Source: Adiantum capillus-veneris
Taxonomy: Eukaryota > Streptophyta > Polypodiopsida > Polypodiales > Pteridaceae
DNA length: 64,000 bases
Assembly (NCBI GenBank): GCA_014529385.2
Contig: CM043969.1
Location: 12,234,648-12,298,647, forward strand
Direction of reading: 5' to 3'
The notes under the pieces are model-generated. The model made no database searches and was not told the origin of the DNA. It worked only from the letters and a program-made list of their open reading frames with translations. The position numbers and the translations under genes are program-made. Positions 1-10,404 of the stretch are shown piece after piece; the stretch's first letter is position 1; each line of letters starts with the position of its first letter.

Positions 1-330
1 AGTCCCCCCCATGCACCACTCCTCTGCCTGGCAGAGACTCAACAATCTGTGACCAGAACTCTGATCGTGCACTCGCCACATTGGGTGCATATATTTTTAG
101 GAAGTCCACAAGGCAACCCAAAATCTCAATAGTGATCCACTGAGCCATGCCTGGCACAATTATCCCTCTTCCCACAATGGTCTACTGCAAACAATCCACA
201 ATAGTCATACATACCCCACCCTGGATGCCTCCAGGTCCAAAAGCAACTGAACAAAAAGTATCATATCGTCTCTCCTCCCACAAGGCAACACTGAAGCTCA
301 TGTTGCAGTCGGCCCCTCTGACGCTAAAAC
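1..330 (-). pseudogene. LINE ORF2 endonuclease-domain fragment
   Basis: Minus-strand translation in shifting frames gives a segment reading IYAPNVASARSEFW followed by an E-S-L-P-G-like stretch. This is the usual 'N-x-Y-A-P-N ... R ... F-W' core of the apurinic-type endonuclease that nicks target DNA for LINEs. The reverse transcriptase domain would lie to the left, outside the window. Stops and frameshifts occur between recognisable blocks, so no functional protein is expected. Confidence 0.55.
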
Positions 331-370
331 TGGGGCCCACCTAATCCTTGCACATTCCATGAGACGATCC

Positions 371-2042
371 TCATGGGGAGTGAGAGAGAATAGATGCTAC
401 CGCAGTAGGTAAACGTGCTTTCTTTGAGGCTAACTTGGATGGGGAGTAATCCGTATCCGAGCGTCCTCTAGATAGGCGTGATTGCAAAGAGCGCCTGGCC
501 CAAGCCCAAGTAGACCGAGCTGTGCATAAAGCAAGATCCTCTGTCCAGAAGTCCTCATGAATGTGTACATAGCATGGCGGGCACTGCGTATCAGTAAAGA
601 AGTGAACCACAATGTGTCTACATCCTGCTGCATCTGGAGAGGTCACAACAAACTTGGCCAATGGCCACAGAATCTGAAGAATGTTTGTAACTTCTAGGTC
701 TCCCATGTGGTGAGAGAACTCTAGGGCCTGTGTCTGGAGCCACTCCAACACTAAGTCGAGAGTCCACCCATTCTGGTCCCTACCATAAAGGGGTTAAAAG
801 AAGCCAACCGTTGAGTCCAAGGCCTCTATCCCCCTAGCTACAAGGAAGAGAACACGAACCCTGAAGCAGGTTGCCTCAAGGCCTGATGAGGAGTAACCAA
901 GAAAGCGTGTAAAATCGTAGGCAAAGAAGTCCCATTGGTGCCGAATGTCGAAACTCGTTAGACCACGAGGGGCTGCTGCAAAGGGAGACGTCTGAACCTA
1001 TAGAGGGGGTCGCAAGAAGGTCTGTCCCTCTCTCACCAAGCGACTCATGGCAAAGGAACTGCCAAGAGATCTCCTAGCATCCAGGGATGGCCCTGTCCCT
1101 TGGGTCAACTGTGGAACTTGAGCGGGAGGGGGGGGGGGGGGGGGGGTGTAGGAGCAGGGGGAAGGTGGGGGAGGAGAGGAGCGAGGAGGAGAGGTGCTGG
1201 GAGCAGGATGCGGAGGGGGGACTGATGAGGAGGGGGGAACTCGGGAGGAGGGGGGCTGTCAAGGGTGAAGCTGAGGTGGGAGCTAGAGCAGGGACCTCGT
1301 CTTTCTCAAGAGGACCAAATCCTATCCCCGTGGGATCCCTCTGCTGCTGGGCAGGCGCCTAAGGACCACTTTGATATCGTTGTGGCCCCCGTCGTTGGCC
1401 ACGAACCTGATGCCATTCCTCCTCCATTGGACCCTAGGCTCGGAGGGTGGATCTGCCAGTGTGCTCTGTGTCTCTGGATCTGGATGCTAGCCATGGCTGC
1501 TGGCCAGCCCTAGTAGGCTGGGTATGGGGGCCTGTGATGTAGGTTGGGGCCTCCTCCATGGACAGGCCTTCGCAAGATGGCCCATTTCGACAAATGAAGC
1601 ACTGAAATGAGAGGCCCGAATACTCCACACTCTGTCAAAACCAACCCCCACTCACCCGAGGAAGTAGGATGACCTTCGGGAGAGTGTGAGTGTCCCTAAC
1701 CAAAAAAGGAACTAAGGGAATGCCGCCCGCCTTGGCAGCTACTACTGAGGCTACTGTGCGAGGTGTCTCCAGGACCATCCCAATCGCTGAGCCTATCCTA
1801 AACAAAAGTGGTAAGTACTCCCTCCGCAAACCTAGAAAGCAGACGGAGACGGGAATGTCTGCCTCCTCTACTAGAACATCTGAAGCAGGGTCAAAACCAT
1901 GTCTCCACTGTCGAAAGTGAGCTCGAATTGCTCGGATGGTGAAGGGGCTCATGGCGATGACCTTGGATGCCATCTCAGAAGTCTCAAACTCGATCTGATA
2001 GTAGCCCCGTTTGAGGAATTGGATGTCCAAGATCTTGGCCAC
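371..2042 (-). pseudogene. LINE ORF1 (DUF4283-like domain, zinc knuckle), degenerate
   Basis: The best block, 2042 to 1635, is 135 codons with the pattern of the DUF4283 domain found in ORF1 of plant LINEs: a conserved G-Y-Y-Q-I-E-F strand, an F-R-Q-W-x-x-x-F-D-P motif and a final V-S-G-G-W-F. Just after it, around 1595-1555, a CCHC zinc knuckle (C-x2-C-x4-H-x4-C) can be read across a one-base frameshift. A proline/serine-rich stretch (1262-1074) and an open block (751-371) follow. ORF1 normally binds the LINE RNA. The part below 751 has no recognised motif and is assigned by position only. Confidence 0.6.
1128..1146. repeat. Poly-G run (19 G) in a purine-rich low-complexity tract
   Basis: An uninterrupted run of guanines inside the G-rich 1120-1260 stretch. 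On the minus strand it encodes the proline run of LINE ORF1. Such tracts are slippage-prone and can form G-quadruplexes, so the exact length may be a sequencing artefact. Confidence 0.9.
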
Positions 2043-2534
2043 CTCTGCAAGAAGGCGGGCCTGGAGAGGTCACACAGCTCTCTTCTACTAGGTCTCGTGC
2101 CGAGAATCTTGCAGATGATGGTGATCGCCTAGAGGCGCTTCACCTCTGACTGCTACAAGGCTCGCTTGCTCTGTCGGTGAAAGAGAAATTCAGATGGTGG
2201 GATCTGCAGGGTCAGGCGAGGGGGCTTCTGAGGAGTCCCTCTGGGGCAGAGCATGAGCCTCCGTCTATGTCTCCTTCTGTGGAGCAGGGAAAAATGGCGG
2301 TGACAAGATAAGGTCCTCTATTGGACGAGCACACCGAAAATGATGACGATTTCAGCAGAGCTAGACCTGGGGGGAGAGGGAGAGGGTATCAAAACGGAAG
2401 CAGTGGGAGTGCAAAGCTGGGGTGGCATGGGCAGAGGCTAGGGCAAGCGAGCGGGTGGGCTGTTGCACTATGACATGGCAGGTGGGGTGGATTTGCTACG
2501 CACTAGCACTGTTGTGCGTTGGGGCCGAGAGTAG

Positions 2535-2828
2535 TTATCCGGTAGGCAGGGCTGGGCAGCAAGCATTGGCGGGTGGAGCGGGGAAGCGATGGCGTGAGCG
2601 GGGGTATGCAGGGTGTGAGCGGGGAGGTACGCACCGTTGCGCTTCTTGTTGTAACATCATGTCCATCATCATCTTGACCAAAGCATCCATAGTATTTGGT
2701 GCAATCCTTGGCATAGATGGGGAAGGGGGAGGGTCGGAAAAACCTCCTGGTGGGGAAAATTCTTCTTTGCCATTTCCATGCTCATCATCTCCATGCGAAG
2801 TATCCATTCTGCTTCGATGACCATACAC
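2535..2828 (-). pseudogene. N-terminal gag fragment of LTR element F
   Basis: An open frame of 97 codons begins with ATG about 410 nt downstream of the primer binding site of LTR element F, where gag should start. It is rich in G, P and M and contains a methionine-rich M-M-M-D-M-M-L-Q-Q-E helix-like stretch seen in leaders of plant gag proteins. No capsid domain or zinc knuckle is present; the frame ends where the LINE sequence begins. The gag assignment rests on position and composition. Confidence 0.4.
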
Positions 2829-3240
2829 TGAAGTCTTGGACTCTTAAGTTCACGAGAAACTTGGGTTTTTGTGGTTCTTGGGTTCTTGAGTTCTTGAGGT
2901 TCTTTTGTTAGCTTGCAATGTGTGTAAGAGAAGGATCTTCTCTTACCTGAGCTCTTGTCTTTCCTGCGGGCGCACCCCTTGGCAGCCTCGTGCTCACACC
3001 AAGGTTTCTTTTTTCCACCTCACGTTGATTGATCGACTGCTAAGTACAGGGTCTGCTCTCAATGAGTGAAAAGAGAAACAAACGGGAGGCTAGACAAGCC
3101 CTTCTTTCTTGGGTTACATGTCACTCTTCAAAAACGCGATTAGGAATCGACACGCCCAAGTGGACTTGGGTTACGTGCGACCGCAACAAGCAAAAAATTT
3201 ATTGTGGTTCTTTCCTTGAGTGATACAAAACACTTCCAAA

Positions 3241-3252
3241 GCTCTAATACCA
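3241..3252 (-). promoter_or_regulatory. Primer binding site of element F (initiator tRNA-Met type)
   Basis: The minus strand reads TGGTATTAGAGC, one mismatch from the TGGTATCAGAGC complement of plant initiator tRNA-Met. It lies one base inside the LTR end ...CCTTACA, as expected for a primer site. This fixes the orientation of the LTR above it. Confidence 0.7.
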
Positions 3253-3253
3253 A

Positions 3254-4364
3254 TGTAAGGTGCAGGGGAAGTGACTGTTGAACTTTGCTCAAGATGAGGT
3301 GCTCCAAACTGTGCTCAAGGGTTCCTTTTACTTACGAAAGGGAGAGCCTTCCGTTCCTTTAGTGAGAGAGTGCAAATGATCACAAACAAAGTGGATAAAC
3401 ACTGTGAATGAAGGTGCTAAGACTGAGAGATAGAGAGAGAAGAATACGACACTAGAATGTTGTCAAACCCTTCTCCAAGGGCGCCACTCTTTATGGCGAG
3501 ATAGGTCTATGCTATTGGTTGCACAAATCTCGTACAATGGTCTAAATGCAATGGACATGCCAACAATGTTGACGACGATGAGGACGGCAACAAGACGGGC
3601 TAAAATCTGAAAATGATAAGGGCTGAAATTTGCAAATCTTGTATCTGCTGAATTCTGACTATATGTCGGTGACGACGGCGATGATGATGACAATGCGACG
3701 ATGATGCGCTGAAAATGCAGATGCTAAAATCTGCGAATAGCTGGCTGAATCTGCAAACGTTGGCTAATCTAATCGTGTGGAAGGAAGGTGAGATCTGCGA
3801 GGTTTGGGGGCTGCAGTGCGGAGTCTGACCTACTGAAAACTGAAAACGGTGACGCAAATGGGGAATCTATTGTCATGAAACTGCAAACGCTAGAGGCAAT
3901 CTACTGTCTCAAAAACACTAGGGAATTTTTTGCAAACTGCTAACGCCAGGCTGATCTGCTATCTGCAAAACATGGGGTTGATCTGCAATTGCTAAAAATG
4001 CTAGGCTTTTCTTGATGGCTAAAAAATGCTAAGTCCTCCTGCCGGTCTTGCTGAGAAGATGCTCTGCCACAACTTGGTTCCCTGGTGCCTCTTTTGCTAG
4101 AAAGTGCTAGCGCTAGTTTTCTTATATAGTATCTTGACCAATTTGCCCTACCTAGTTTCCCAACAAAGTCACTTACTAATAATAAGTGAAAAATGACTAA
4201 AATAGGGAAAGTAGGCTCCTGATGGCTACTGACTTTAATGCTGATGATCATGCTGTGTGCAACCAGAGGATATGCAGCTACTCTAAGTGCCTGTACATGC
4301 ACGGCCTACGAACAGACTCAGAAAGGTGCCAGAACACTTCCTAAGCTAATTGAACCCTTGTCAT
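3254..4364 (-). repeat. LTR of element F
   Basis: In minus orientation the LTR ends ...CCTTACA next to the initiator-Met primer site. A TATATAAG box lies at 4128-4121. The outer end is placed at 4364 because the plus strand there reads CCCTTGTCA, giving TG...CA termini with a short imperfect inverted repeat, and because element A protease sequence starts just beyond. Only one LTR of F is in the window, so the outer end is uncertain by some tens of bases. The body repeats short 'ATCTGCAAA ... GCTAA' phrases. Confidence 0.5.
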
Positions 4365-4377
4365 GAAGTAGCTTGTC

Positions 4378-5090
4378 CACATGCACGTAGGGTTAGATGT
4401 GCACGTGACATTAGCTTGGATTTTGTAGTGGTCCGAGTTCCACAGGTTGAAGGAGGCTTCCCCCATTGCTCATCGGTGGTAGACCATGGCTAGGACACAC
4501 AAAATCACTTCATGATTGGGGATATGACACAATGTGGATACGCACACCTAGCTCCCCTATGAAACCTATTCGTCTTGAAGGAGGAATGGACCCAATAGTG
4601 CATCATAGTTCTCTATCATTGGAGTCCAATCCTGATTTCGAGAAGCCGAGTCCACCTAATGGGCCTGACAAAGATCTTTTGGAGTGGTTGGAAGCTACCA
4701 AGTCTATGCCTTGTTATGTGGCCTCCATTCAATCATTGCCTGAGGATACAACCTCTCCCCATGTTCCTACAATAGCTGACATTGGTGTGCCACCTAAGCA
4801 AACAGTAGGAGTGGAGGACACAAAGACGAAGGCTGACCCTTGAGTTGCTCCCTTAGTAGAAGCCTTTGGACTTGGCGAGCCTATCAAGGATCATTGGAGT
4901 GGAAAGAAATCTCCTTTACAAGAGTTCACTAGCACCAAAAATTCCACCTCAGCCTCCTCGGTGTGTGACTCTCCCACCAAGCCAAAGAGAAGATACTCTG
5001 ATTCGCTTTCCACACACTCGAAAACATGACACAAACGAGACGGGACTACATAGGACCATATGTAGTAACCCTACTTTCTCCTTCACATAG
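4378..5090 (+). pseudogene. Element A gag-protease region, C-terminal protease piece
   Basis: From about 4378 a frame (one shift near 4460) reads a retropepsin C-terminal part: hydrophobic D-F-V-V-V strand, the L-L-I-G-G-R-P-W-L loop, then H-D-W-G-Y-D. This matches the protease of element E (I-I-L-G-R-P-F ... Q-D-W-G-Y-D). The catalytic D-S/T-G is missing because element F lies immediately upstream. The frame 4466-4843 ends in TGA; a second frame (4830-5090) continues as a charged tail like the post-protease linker in E. It was once part of a gag-protease polyprotein. Confidence 0.6.
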
Positions 5091-6770
5091 AGAGGTAAAA
5101 GTGCTCATATCCCACTTCCCACACTCTCCCTCAGCCTATACTCATGGCTGAGTGGTGTGGAAATTTCCAGCCATTCCACACCATTTTTTGTCCTTTTTAA
5201 GGCCACTTTTGGCCAGTTTTGACCCCTGATAGGCATTTTTCATAGGAAAAATACAAAATAGACTCCAAAATCCACCAAATTTTGTAGGCTTGGTCCTTAA
5301 TACCCAGAACTCATGTCCACATACCAAAATTATACTCTTGACGACCTCTAAGGTGGTTTGCGCATCATTTCATATTGGGTGTTGCAAATAGATAGTTATC
5401 GTATGTCTCAAACTTCCGAGGGAAATTTGAGTACCCACAGTATCCACTTGCATTATTTACATTCTAGAAAGCTCAAAATCATATTGAAAATCTAAAAGAA
5501 TCCACTTGGAACCACATCTAAGGCTTTGACACCCTGTCCATGCATGTACATATGTCCGAGTGCTAACATATAAGCATGACTATTTACAATGCATTCATTG
5601 TCCACCATGTTTGAAACCCGATATCACATTAGAAAACCTTCCAAATACATGTATTCACATTTTTATGGACACACGTCCATGCATATATATAGTAATATGC
5701 ACATACCAAAAGTGGTTTATCATTGTTTATAAGTCCTTGATGTGATATGAGACATATCCTTAACTAACAAGTAGACTTGTGAAAAGTACCCAACTAATCG
5801 GGTCCACCCATCCGTAGACACAGTTCCATTTGGATGCTAGTATCCCACTTTACACACCACGCTCACCCATTACTCATATTCTTTAATTACTACCACAATG
5901 TTTTACATATACAATCAAGGTTCCTTCATTAATTCCTGGCACAGGCTTTTGCAGATAGCCCTTGAAACATCACCCAAACAATTCTTTCTCAAATAGGGTC
6001 TTCTGAAGACAATTGCATATTTTAATAAAAAGAATTATCCAATTTTATGAGTTCTCCACTACTCGCAAACTTTCTCTGTCTAACCAGTAGAGCCTTTGCA
6101 AAGGTTTTCTTATTTGCTAATTGTAAAGCTAGCAATTAAAACTTTTCATGTTGCTAACCGCTAGGAATATTCTCTCACCGTGAGAGGCAAGTGCTGCTAA
6201 CCATAGATTATTATCTGCTAACCATGGCATTTTCTTGCTATTTGAAAGCTCTATCTAGAAAGAGAATGCCCTATCAATAACTTCCTTTTATAGGGACAAC
6301 TTGCCATAGTGATAAAAAAAATCTACTCTAGATCAAATAGTTCTTTTGCCACACAATTTTTGCAAATAAATTTATGAAAACACATGCTTGTCTCTTTTGA
6401 TGATAATCACATTCTTGGTCAATTTAGGACATCCTAGGCTTCCCTTTCTAAGTTCAACTTATTGTATGAACAATGCAAAAATTGACAATTGACTTACCAA
6501 ATTAGGAGAGGGCCGGTGGAACAACAACCTACGATTGAGGATGGTCTCCAACAACCTCACTCTCCGGTGTCACAAGTTGAGGGTTCACTAGAGGTTGCAA
6601 CAACAATCTATGGCTGAGGATGGCCTCCAAAAAACTCATTGTCTACTACCACAGGTTGAGGGTTCATTGGAGGTTCATGCATGGCATTGGAGATTCGTGT
6701 TCTCTTCCTTGGGCCATGTCTCGCGTAGTACACAAAGTAGATAAAAAGGTGTAATACTAGAATCAATCAG
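5091..6770. other. Non-coding stretch replacing the RT to integrase core of element A
   Basis: About 1.7 kb without coding similarity lies between A's protease tail and its integrase. The reverse transcriptase, RNase H and integrase zinc domain expected here are absent, so either a deletion or a replacement by another sequence occurred. The minus strand has a TATAAAAG box at 6292-6285, so part of it may be a decayed minus-strand LTR. No TG...CA ends or primer site were found to prove this. Confidence 0.5.
6521..6676. repeat. Tandem duplication of about 79 bp
   Basis: Two imperfect copies share the order ACAACAA.CTA, GAGGATGG.CTCCAA, CACA.GTTGAGGGTTCA. They start near 6521 and 6600. The ends are approximate. 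Confidence 0.6.
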
Positions 6771-7298
6771 ACATCAGCTCTATGGGCTTACCGTACTTCT
6801 TATAAATTTTTTGTTAATTGTACACCATTCAAAATGGTATATCGCCAAGAAGTAGTTATGCCATGGGACTTTGTAATTCCTAGTCTGCACATAGCGTTAC
6901 AAGAAGGTTGGGATGGTAACCCTTTAGTTGAGATTTTATATATCCTTGAAAGGTTAGATGAAGAAAGACAATTGTCTGTGCAAAATGCACTTATGGAGGA
7001 AGATAGGAGGAAGAAATGGTTTGACCGTCATCTAAAGAACAAAGATATCAATGTTGGTGATAAAGTACTTGTATATGGAGTGAAAAACGAGAAGAAAAAG
7101 TTGAATTATGCGGGAAAAGGACCATATAGAGTGTGTGAAATCACCCCACAAGGTACCATTTGTGTGGAGACTCTTGATGGAGTTGAAACCATTGGATTCC
7201 TCAATGGGAGAAAATTTAAAAGATATTATGATCCGTTAAGCCAAGAGGAGCTACGTGTCATCCATAAAAAAAGTCAGCCAAGGCACAAACAGAATTGA
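6771..7298 (+). pseudogene. Element A integrase, C-terminal half
   Basis: The frame begins mid-protein with A-L-W-A-Y-R-T-S-Y-K, the end of the integrase catalytic core, and runs into an ORF of 154 codons from the ATG at 6834. It has the K-K-W-F-D-R-H helix, the V-G-D-K-V-L-V-Y strand and the G-P-Y-R-V turn of the gypsy integrase C-terminal domain. It ends with F-K-R-Y-Y-D-P-L, matching V-K-K-Y-L-L-P-L of element E. The D,D,E residues are upstream and lost. The integrase joined cDNA to the chromosome; this copy is dead. Confidence 0.85.
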
Positions 7299-7434
7299 AG
7301 AAGATACAAGATCAAGCTGAGGCTAAGGAGAGACAACAACGACGCCAACGAGAGGCCAACCTTGAAATCACACATGCATTCCACATTGAATTAGAGGATG
7401 ATTGGTTGGACTCTGACACACCTCTAAGTATACC

Positions 7435-8119
7435 TCCTTGTTAGACATGGGTGCTAAATATAATCTGTTGTCATACAGAGTGTGGTGTTAGTTGGGAAAT
7501 CCATCTCTATCTGAGAGTACTATCCAAGTCAAGGGTGTCAGCAAGAAAGAACTAAAGTTTTTGGTATCTGGCACACTTCTGTCAGTTATGACAACGGGGT
7601 TGTAGCTCAAGACTTTTTGGTCATGCCTGTCAGAACTATGGAAGGTCATATAAACCTAGGATGCACGTGGATGATAACAACCAAATGCACTATTGATTGG
7701 GGGACTAGGAGTGTCACAATGCAGAAACAGCCTCTTCAACAACAAAAATTGCAATTACAGACAACCAAATGGGTATGGAACCTAAGCAGGAATCTAAACC
7801 TAAAACCAAGCTAGCAACTATCCGTAAAAGACATTTCAAGGTACATCCGGGGGAATTGATATATCCATGGGTACCCAAGACTCCACCAGCACCAGCAAAC
7901 TCAACCACTTCCAACACAATGACTATGACCAATACGTATAGCACTATCAAAAAGCAAGCTCAATTGCTACAAGGTTTACTCTTCAAGAGAGTTACAAAAC
8001 AAACTGCTTTGCCATCAGCAACCCTTGAGTATACTACTCAAGGCCCATCTTTTGCACCATATAATGTTTTCACATGCATTGACATCAGTATCACGATAGC
8101 GACAATCTTTGCCATGTAG
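7435..8119 (+). pseudogene. Element A second protease-like domain and W-x-P-K tail
   Basis: Shortly after the integrase C-terminus the plus strand reads L-L-D-M-G-A-K-Y-N-L-L-S (about 7438-7473), in the place of the L-L-D-S-R-A-Q-A-N-L-L-S block of element E. After frame breaks, 7617-7814 gives L-G-C-T-W-M ... I-D-W-G, the counterpart of a retropepsin C-terminal loop. The frame 7769-8119 holds one P-W-V-P-K unit and ends with a polar tail before the internal polypurine tract. This shows that a protease-like fold after integrase is inherited in the family. Function unknown. Confidence 0.6.
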
Positions 8120-8188
8120 AAACGCGATTTTATCACCCATGCACTACACAACCCAGGTTATACTCTCTCGTCCCAGAGGACTCAAGTA

Positions 8189-8202
8189 AGGAGGGGGGAG
8201 GC
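8189..8202 (+). promoter_or_regulatory. Internal polypurine tract of element A
   Basis: AGGAGGGGGGAGG follows the pol stop at 8119 by about 70 nt and is preceded by GAGGACTCAA. The same GACTC plus purine arrangement occurs after pol in elements B and E. Polypurine tracts prime plus-strand DNA; an extra internal one could act as a second primer. That role is inferred. Confidence 0.6.
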
Positions 8203-8919
8203 ATTCTGAATGCGGACCAAAGCATAAGAATCTAATGGAGAAAATGAAAATGCTTGAAGTAATTGTGTGTTAACGTGTGAATTTTTCAGGGAAAATTAGA
8301 TGAGAATGCCCTAAATAACTAAGTGAATGGGGAGAATGTAATATGATAACCCATAGGTGTGTGTATACATTGTAAATACTTGTCAAAAAAGCCAAAAATA
8401 TTGTAATGTTTTACTCTTTTTGCGTGTTTTTGGGCTAAACATATGATCAAAATCGAGTAATCCACAAAAATATGGCCAAGTATTGAAATTAGGTGTGTTT
8501 TAATATTTTGGGTTTGAAATTCTATTTTTTGGAGTGAGATTTTAAATTTTCTTTAAAACAAATCACATGGAGACCATCATGATCAGACGGACAACCATGT
8601 CAAATCTTGTACAATTTTAAGGATGGTGACAAAAGGCCTATTTTGGGCCCGCAACACCTGATTCTACAAAACCTTTGGAATAGGAGCAATCGGAATCCAA
8701 ATTCATAATTTTTTGAAAGGAAAATATACTTCATGATCTAGTAGGACTAATTGGGAAGTTTGGGAGTAAATGAGTTGGGAAACTTGGTTATGTATAGCCA
8801 AGGTAGGCTAAAAATAGTTTCATTTCCACTTGTCCACTTTAGAGAGAACTTCGGAGACTTTCTGGTGCGCGCATTGGCAACTTCTAGCGACCACTATAAT
8901 ACACCGCCTCACATGATAC
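8203..8919. other. Non-coding spacer after pol of element A
   Basis: No gene is seen. Short blocks are shared with the same place in element E, notably TCATTTCCACT followed by a GAGAGA stretch shortly before the predicted ORF3 first exon end. This may be the leader or promoter of a separate ORF3 transcript. Confidence 0.45.
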
Positions 8920-8928
8920 ATGAGAGGT
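8920..8928 (+). promoter_or_regulatory. Predicted ORF3 exon-1 end and splice donor, element A
   Basis: The sequence ATGAGAG is followed by GTAATT, a good plant 5' splice site. Spliced to the acceptor at 10396 it joins ATGAGAG to GATCAATG, so the exon-1 ATG is in frame with ORF3 (M-R-G-S-M...). Element E has the same ATGAGAG|GT and the same in-frame result. No transcript data, so predicted only. Confidence 0.5.
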
Positions 8929-8981
8929 AATTTCCTAACCTATTAACAATCAGTTTTGTTCATGTCTCTGTGGTCGGGAAA

Positions 8982-9025
8982 TCCGGAAAAAACCCTAGGT
9001 TAGCAGAACCCCTGCCAAGAAAGCG
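8982..9025. other. Conserved block inside the ORF3 intron of element A
   Basis: A block with core AAAAACCCTAGGT, then CAGA.CC and GC.AAGA..GC, recurs at about 28200-28240 in element E. It is one of few non-coding stretches alignable by eye between the two families. The AAACCCTA core resembles a plant telo-box. Role unknown. Confidence 0.5.
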
Positions 9026-9167
9026 AGTGGAAAAATGACTGTACAGGCCAGTTCTCAATCCACCAAATATGACTAAAACTGATAGGGGACATAGCAAAGA
9101 TCAATAGAACATTCCCCCGTGACCAGATGACCAGTTTACCAGGGTCAAGGGGGGGGGAGGGGTCTAT

Positions 9168-10226
9168 AGCTATTAATCTCAATTTTGGCTCGAGTCAAAA
9201 TTCCATTATGACTTCACAGATGGCTTCCCCATAGGTATTATAACCAATGTACCTAGGTGAAACCAAAAGTAAAGCTAATTTGATGCCGTGGATATGGAAA
9301 ATTGGCTCAGATGGCCATAAAGTGTATTTTTTAACCTACAATCACAAATCAGCTGCAAATTGGATGCAACTCGACAAGCTAAGTCAGGATGACATATGGG
9401 AGGGGTCCATATGCCTGGAGTGTAGAAAAAAACCTTCACAAAGTGCAAGATCCAAAAATCACCAACGTCAGAGTGTAAAGTGCCAAGAGGGGCTAGAAGA
9501 TCAAAAGAAACCTAAAGAAGAGCCAAATATTGCTTGCTAAAACTATAGGACAACTTGTGGATCGTCAAAATTGCATTTGGCTGACTTTTTCATAACATGC
9601 TATTAATTGCAATTAACAAGTTTGAGGCTTAATCTAACATCTGTTTGCACTTTTCCAATTTAGCACTCTTTCACATTGAGTTAAAGCCAAAAACTCACTT
9701 AGTGCACAAAAATCGCTTATTCATGAACTCTGAGACAAAAAACGCACTTACTTTGCACCAAAGCCAACATCTAACACAAAACACATCTTATGTGTCCAAA
9801 AATATTCAAACCACATTCAATGATTTGGGACATCATGAACAAACACCCCATAACTTCAAAGTGCCAAAAAGTCAACAAACATTGATTCTAGCTATTAATT
9901 GTAATTAATAGCTCAGGAGTAAAAAATGATAGGAATTGGAAAATTTTGGTCATCACCTGCTCCTGCATACTCATCACCTACTCCTACATACTCTCACTAG
10001 CCCACAGATCAACTTTCAAGCTAAATGGACATTCCAAAATTGTACATCTTCCCTTTTTCATTTTCAAAGACCTTCACAAAAACTGATCAGAATATGGTTT
10101 TTTTTTGCAGCCAAATGCTTCCAAGAGTTAAATCCTATCCTTATTCAATGTCTTTCACCCAAGTACACAGGAAAAACCCAAAAATGGAGCCTAATTGGTG
10201 AAGTATCTATTAATCTCTATTAATAG
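9168..10226. repeat. AT-rich palindrome array of element A
   Basis: Three palindromic sites and one half-site share the core CTATTAAT: half-site 9168-9177, 9599-9620, 9890-9913 (arms AGCTATTAATT around a GT centre, the best copy) and 10207-10226 (arms CTATTAAT around CTCT). Centre-to-centre distances of the last three are about 292 and 315 bp. All lie inside the predicted ORF3 intron. The last one ends 175 nt before the ORF3 ATG. Element E has a different palindrome at the matching place. Confidence 0.65.
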
Positions 10227-10380
10227 CCCATTATGAAAAGTGCTTTGAAAAGTTCACAAGTTTGTTTCTATAGCTTTTGGCAATAATATTTTGGCATTCA
10301 ACTTCAAAATGGTCAATCTCAATTCAAGTGGGAGAAAGTTTAGTATTTCAACTCTGAATTGTACTAAATCATAAAATTAT

Positions 10381-10404
10381 GTATTCTTGCACCCAGGATC
10401 AATG
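10381..10404 (+). promoter_or_regulatory. Predicted ORF3 splice acceptor and ATG, element A
   Basis: A TACTAAA branch-point-like motif about 35 nt upstream and a pyrimidine-rich stretch precede CAG at 10394-10396, followed by GATCA and ATG (10402-10404). The AG|GATCNATG arrangement is shared with element E at 29970-29979. Confidence 0.5.

Larger units (their letters stand above)
1..2300 (-). mobile_element. LINE (non-LTR retrotransposon), 5' part, runs off the left edge
   Basis: On the minus strand this stretch reads as ORF1 followed by the start of ORF2 of a plant LINE. ORF1 shows a DUF4283-like domain, a CCHC knuckle and a proline-rich stretch. ORF2 shows an endonuclease-like segment at the window edge. 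Frames are broken in several places, so it is a decayed copy. The upper boundary near 2150-2400 is a guess, because no target-site duplication was found. It lies just downstream of the gag start of LTR element F and probably inserted into F. Confidence 0.7.

Noticed and set aside
1087..1362. Glycine/glutamate-rich plus-strand frame over the poly-G tract
   Set aside because: Low-complexity shadow of the LINE ORF1 proline region on the other strand.
3940..4302. 120-codon minus-strand frame in the element F LTR
   Set aside because: It lies across the LTR and TATA region, with no protein motif.
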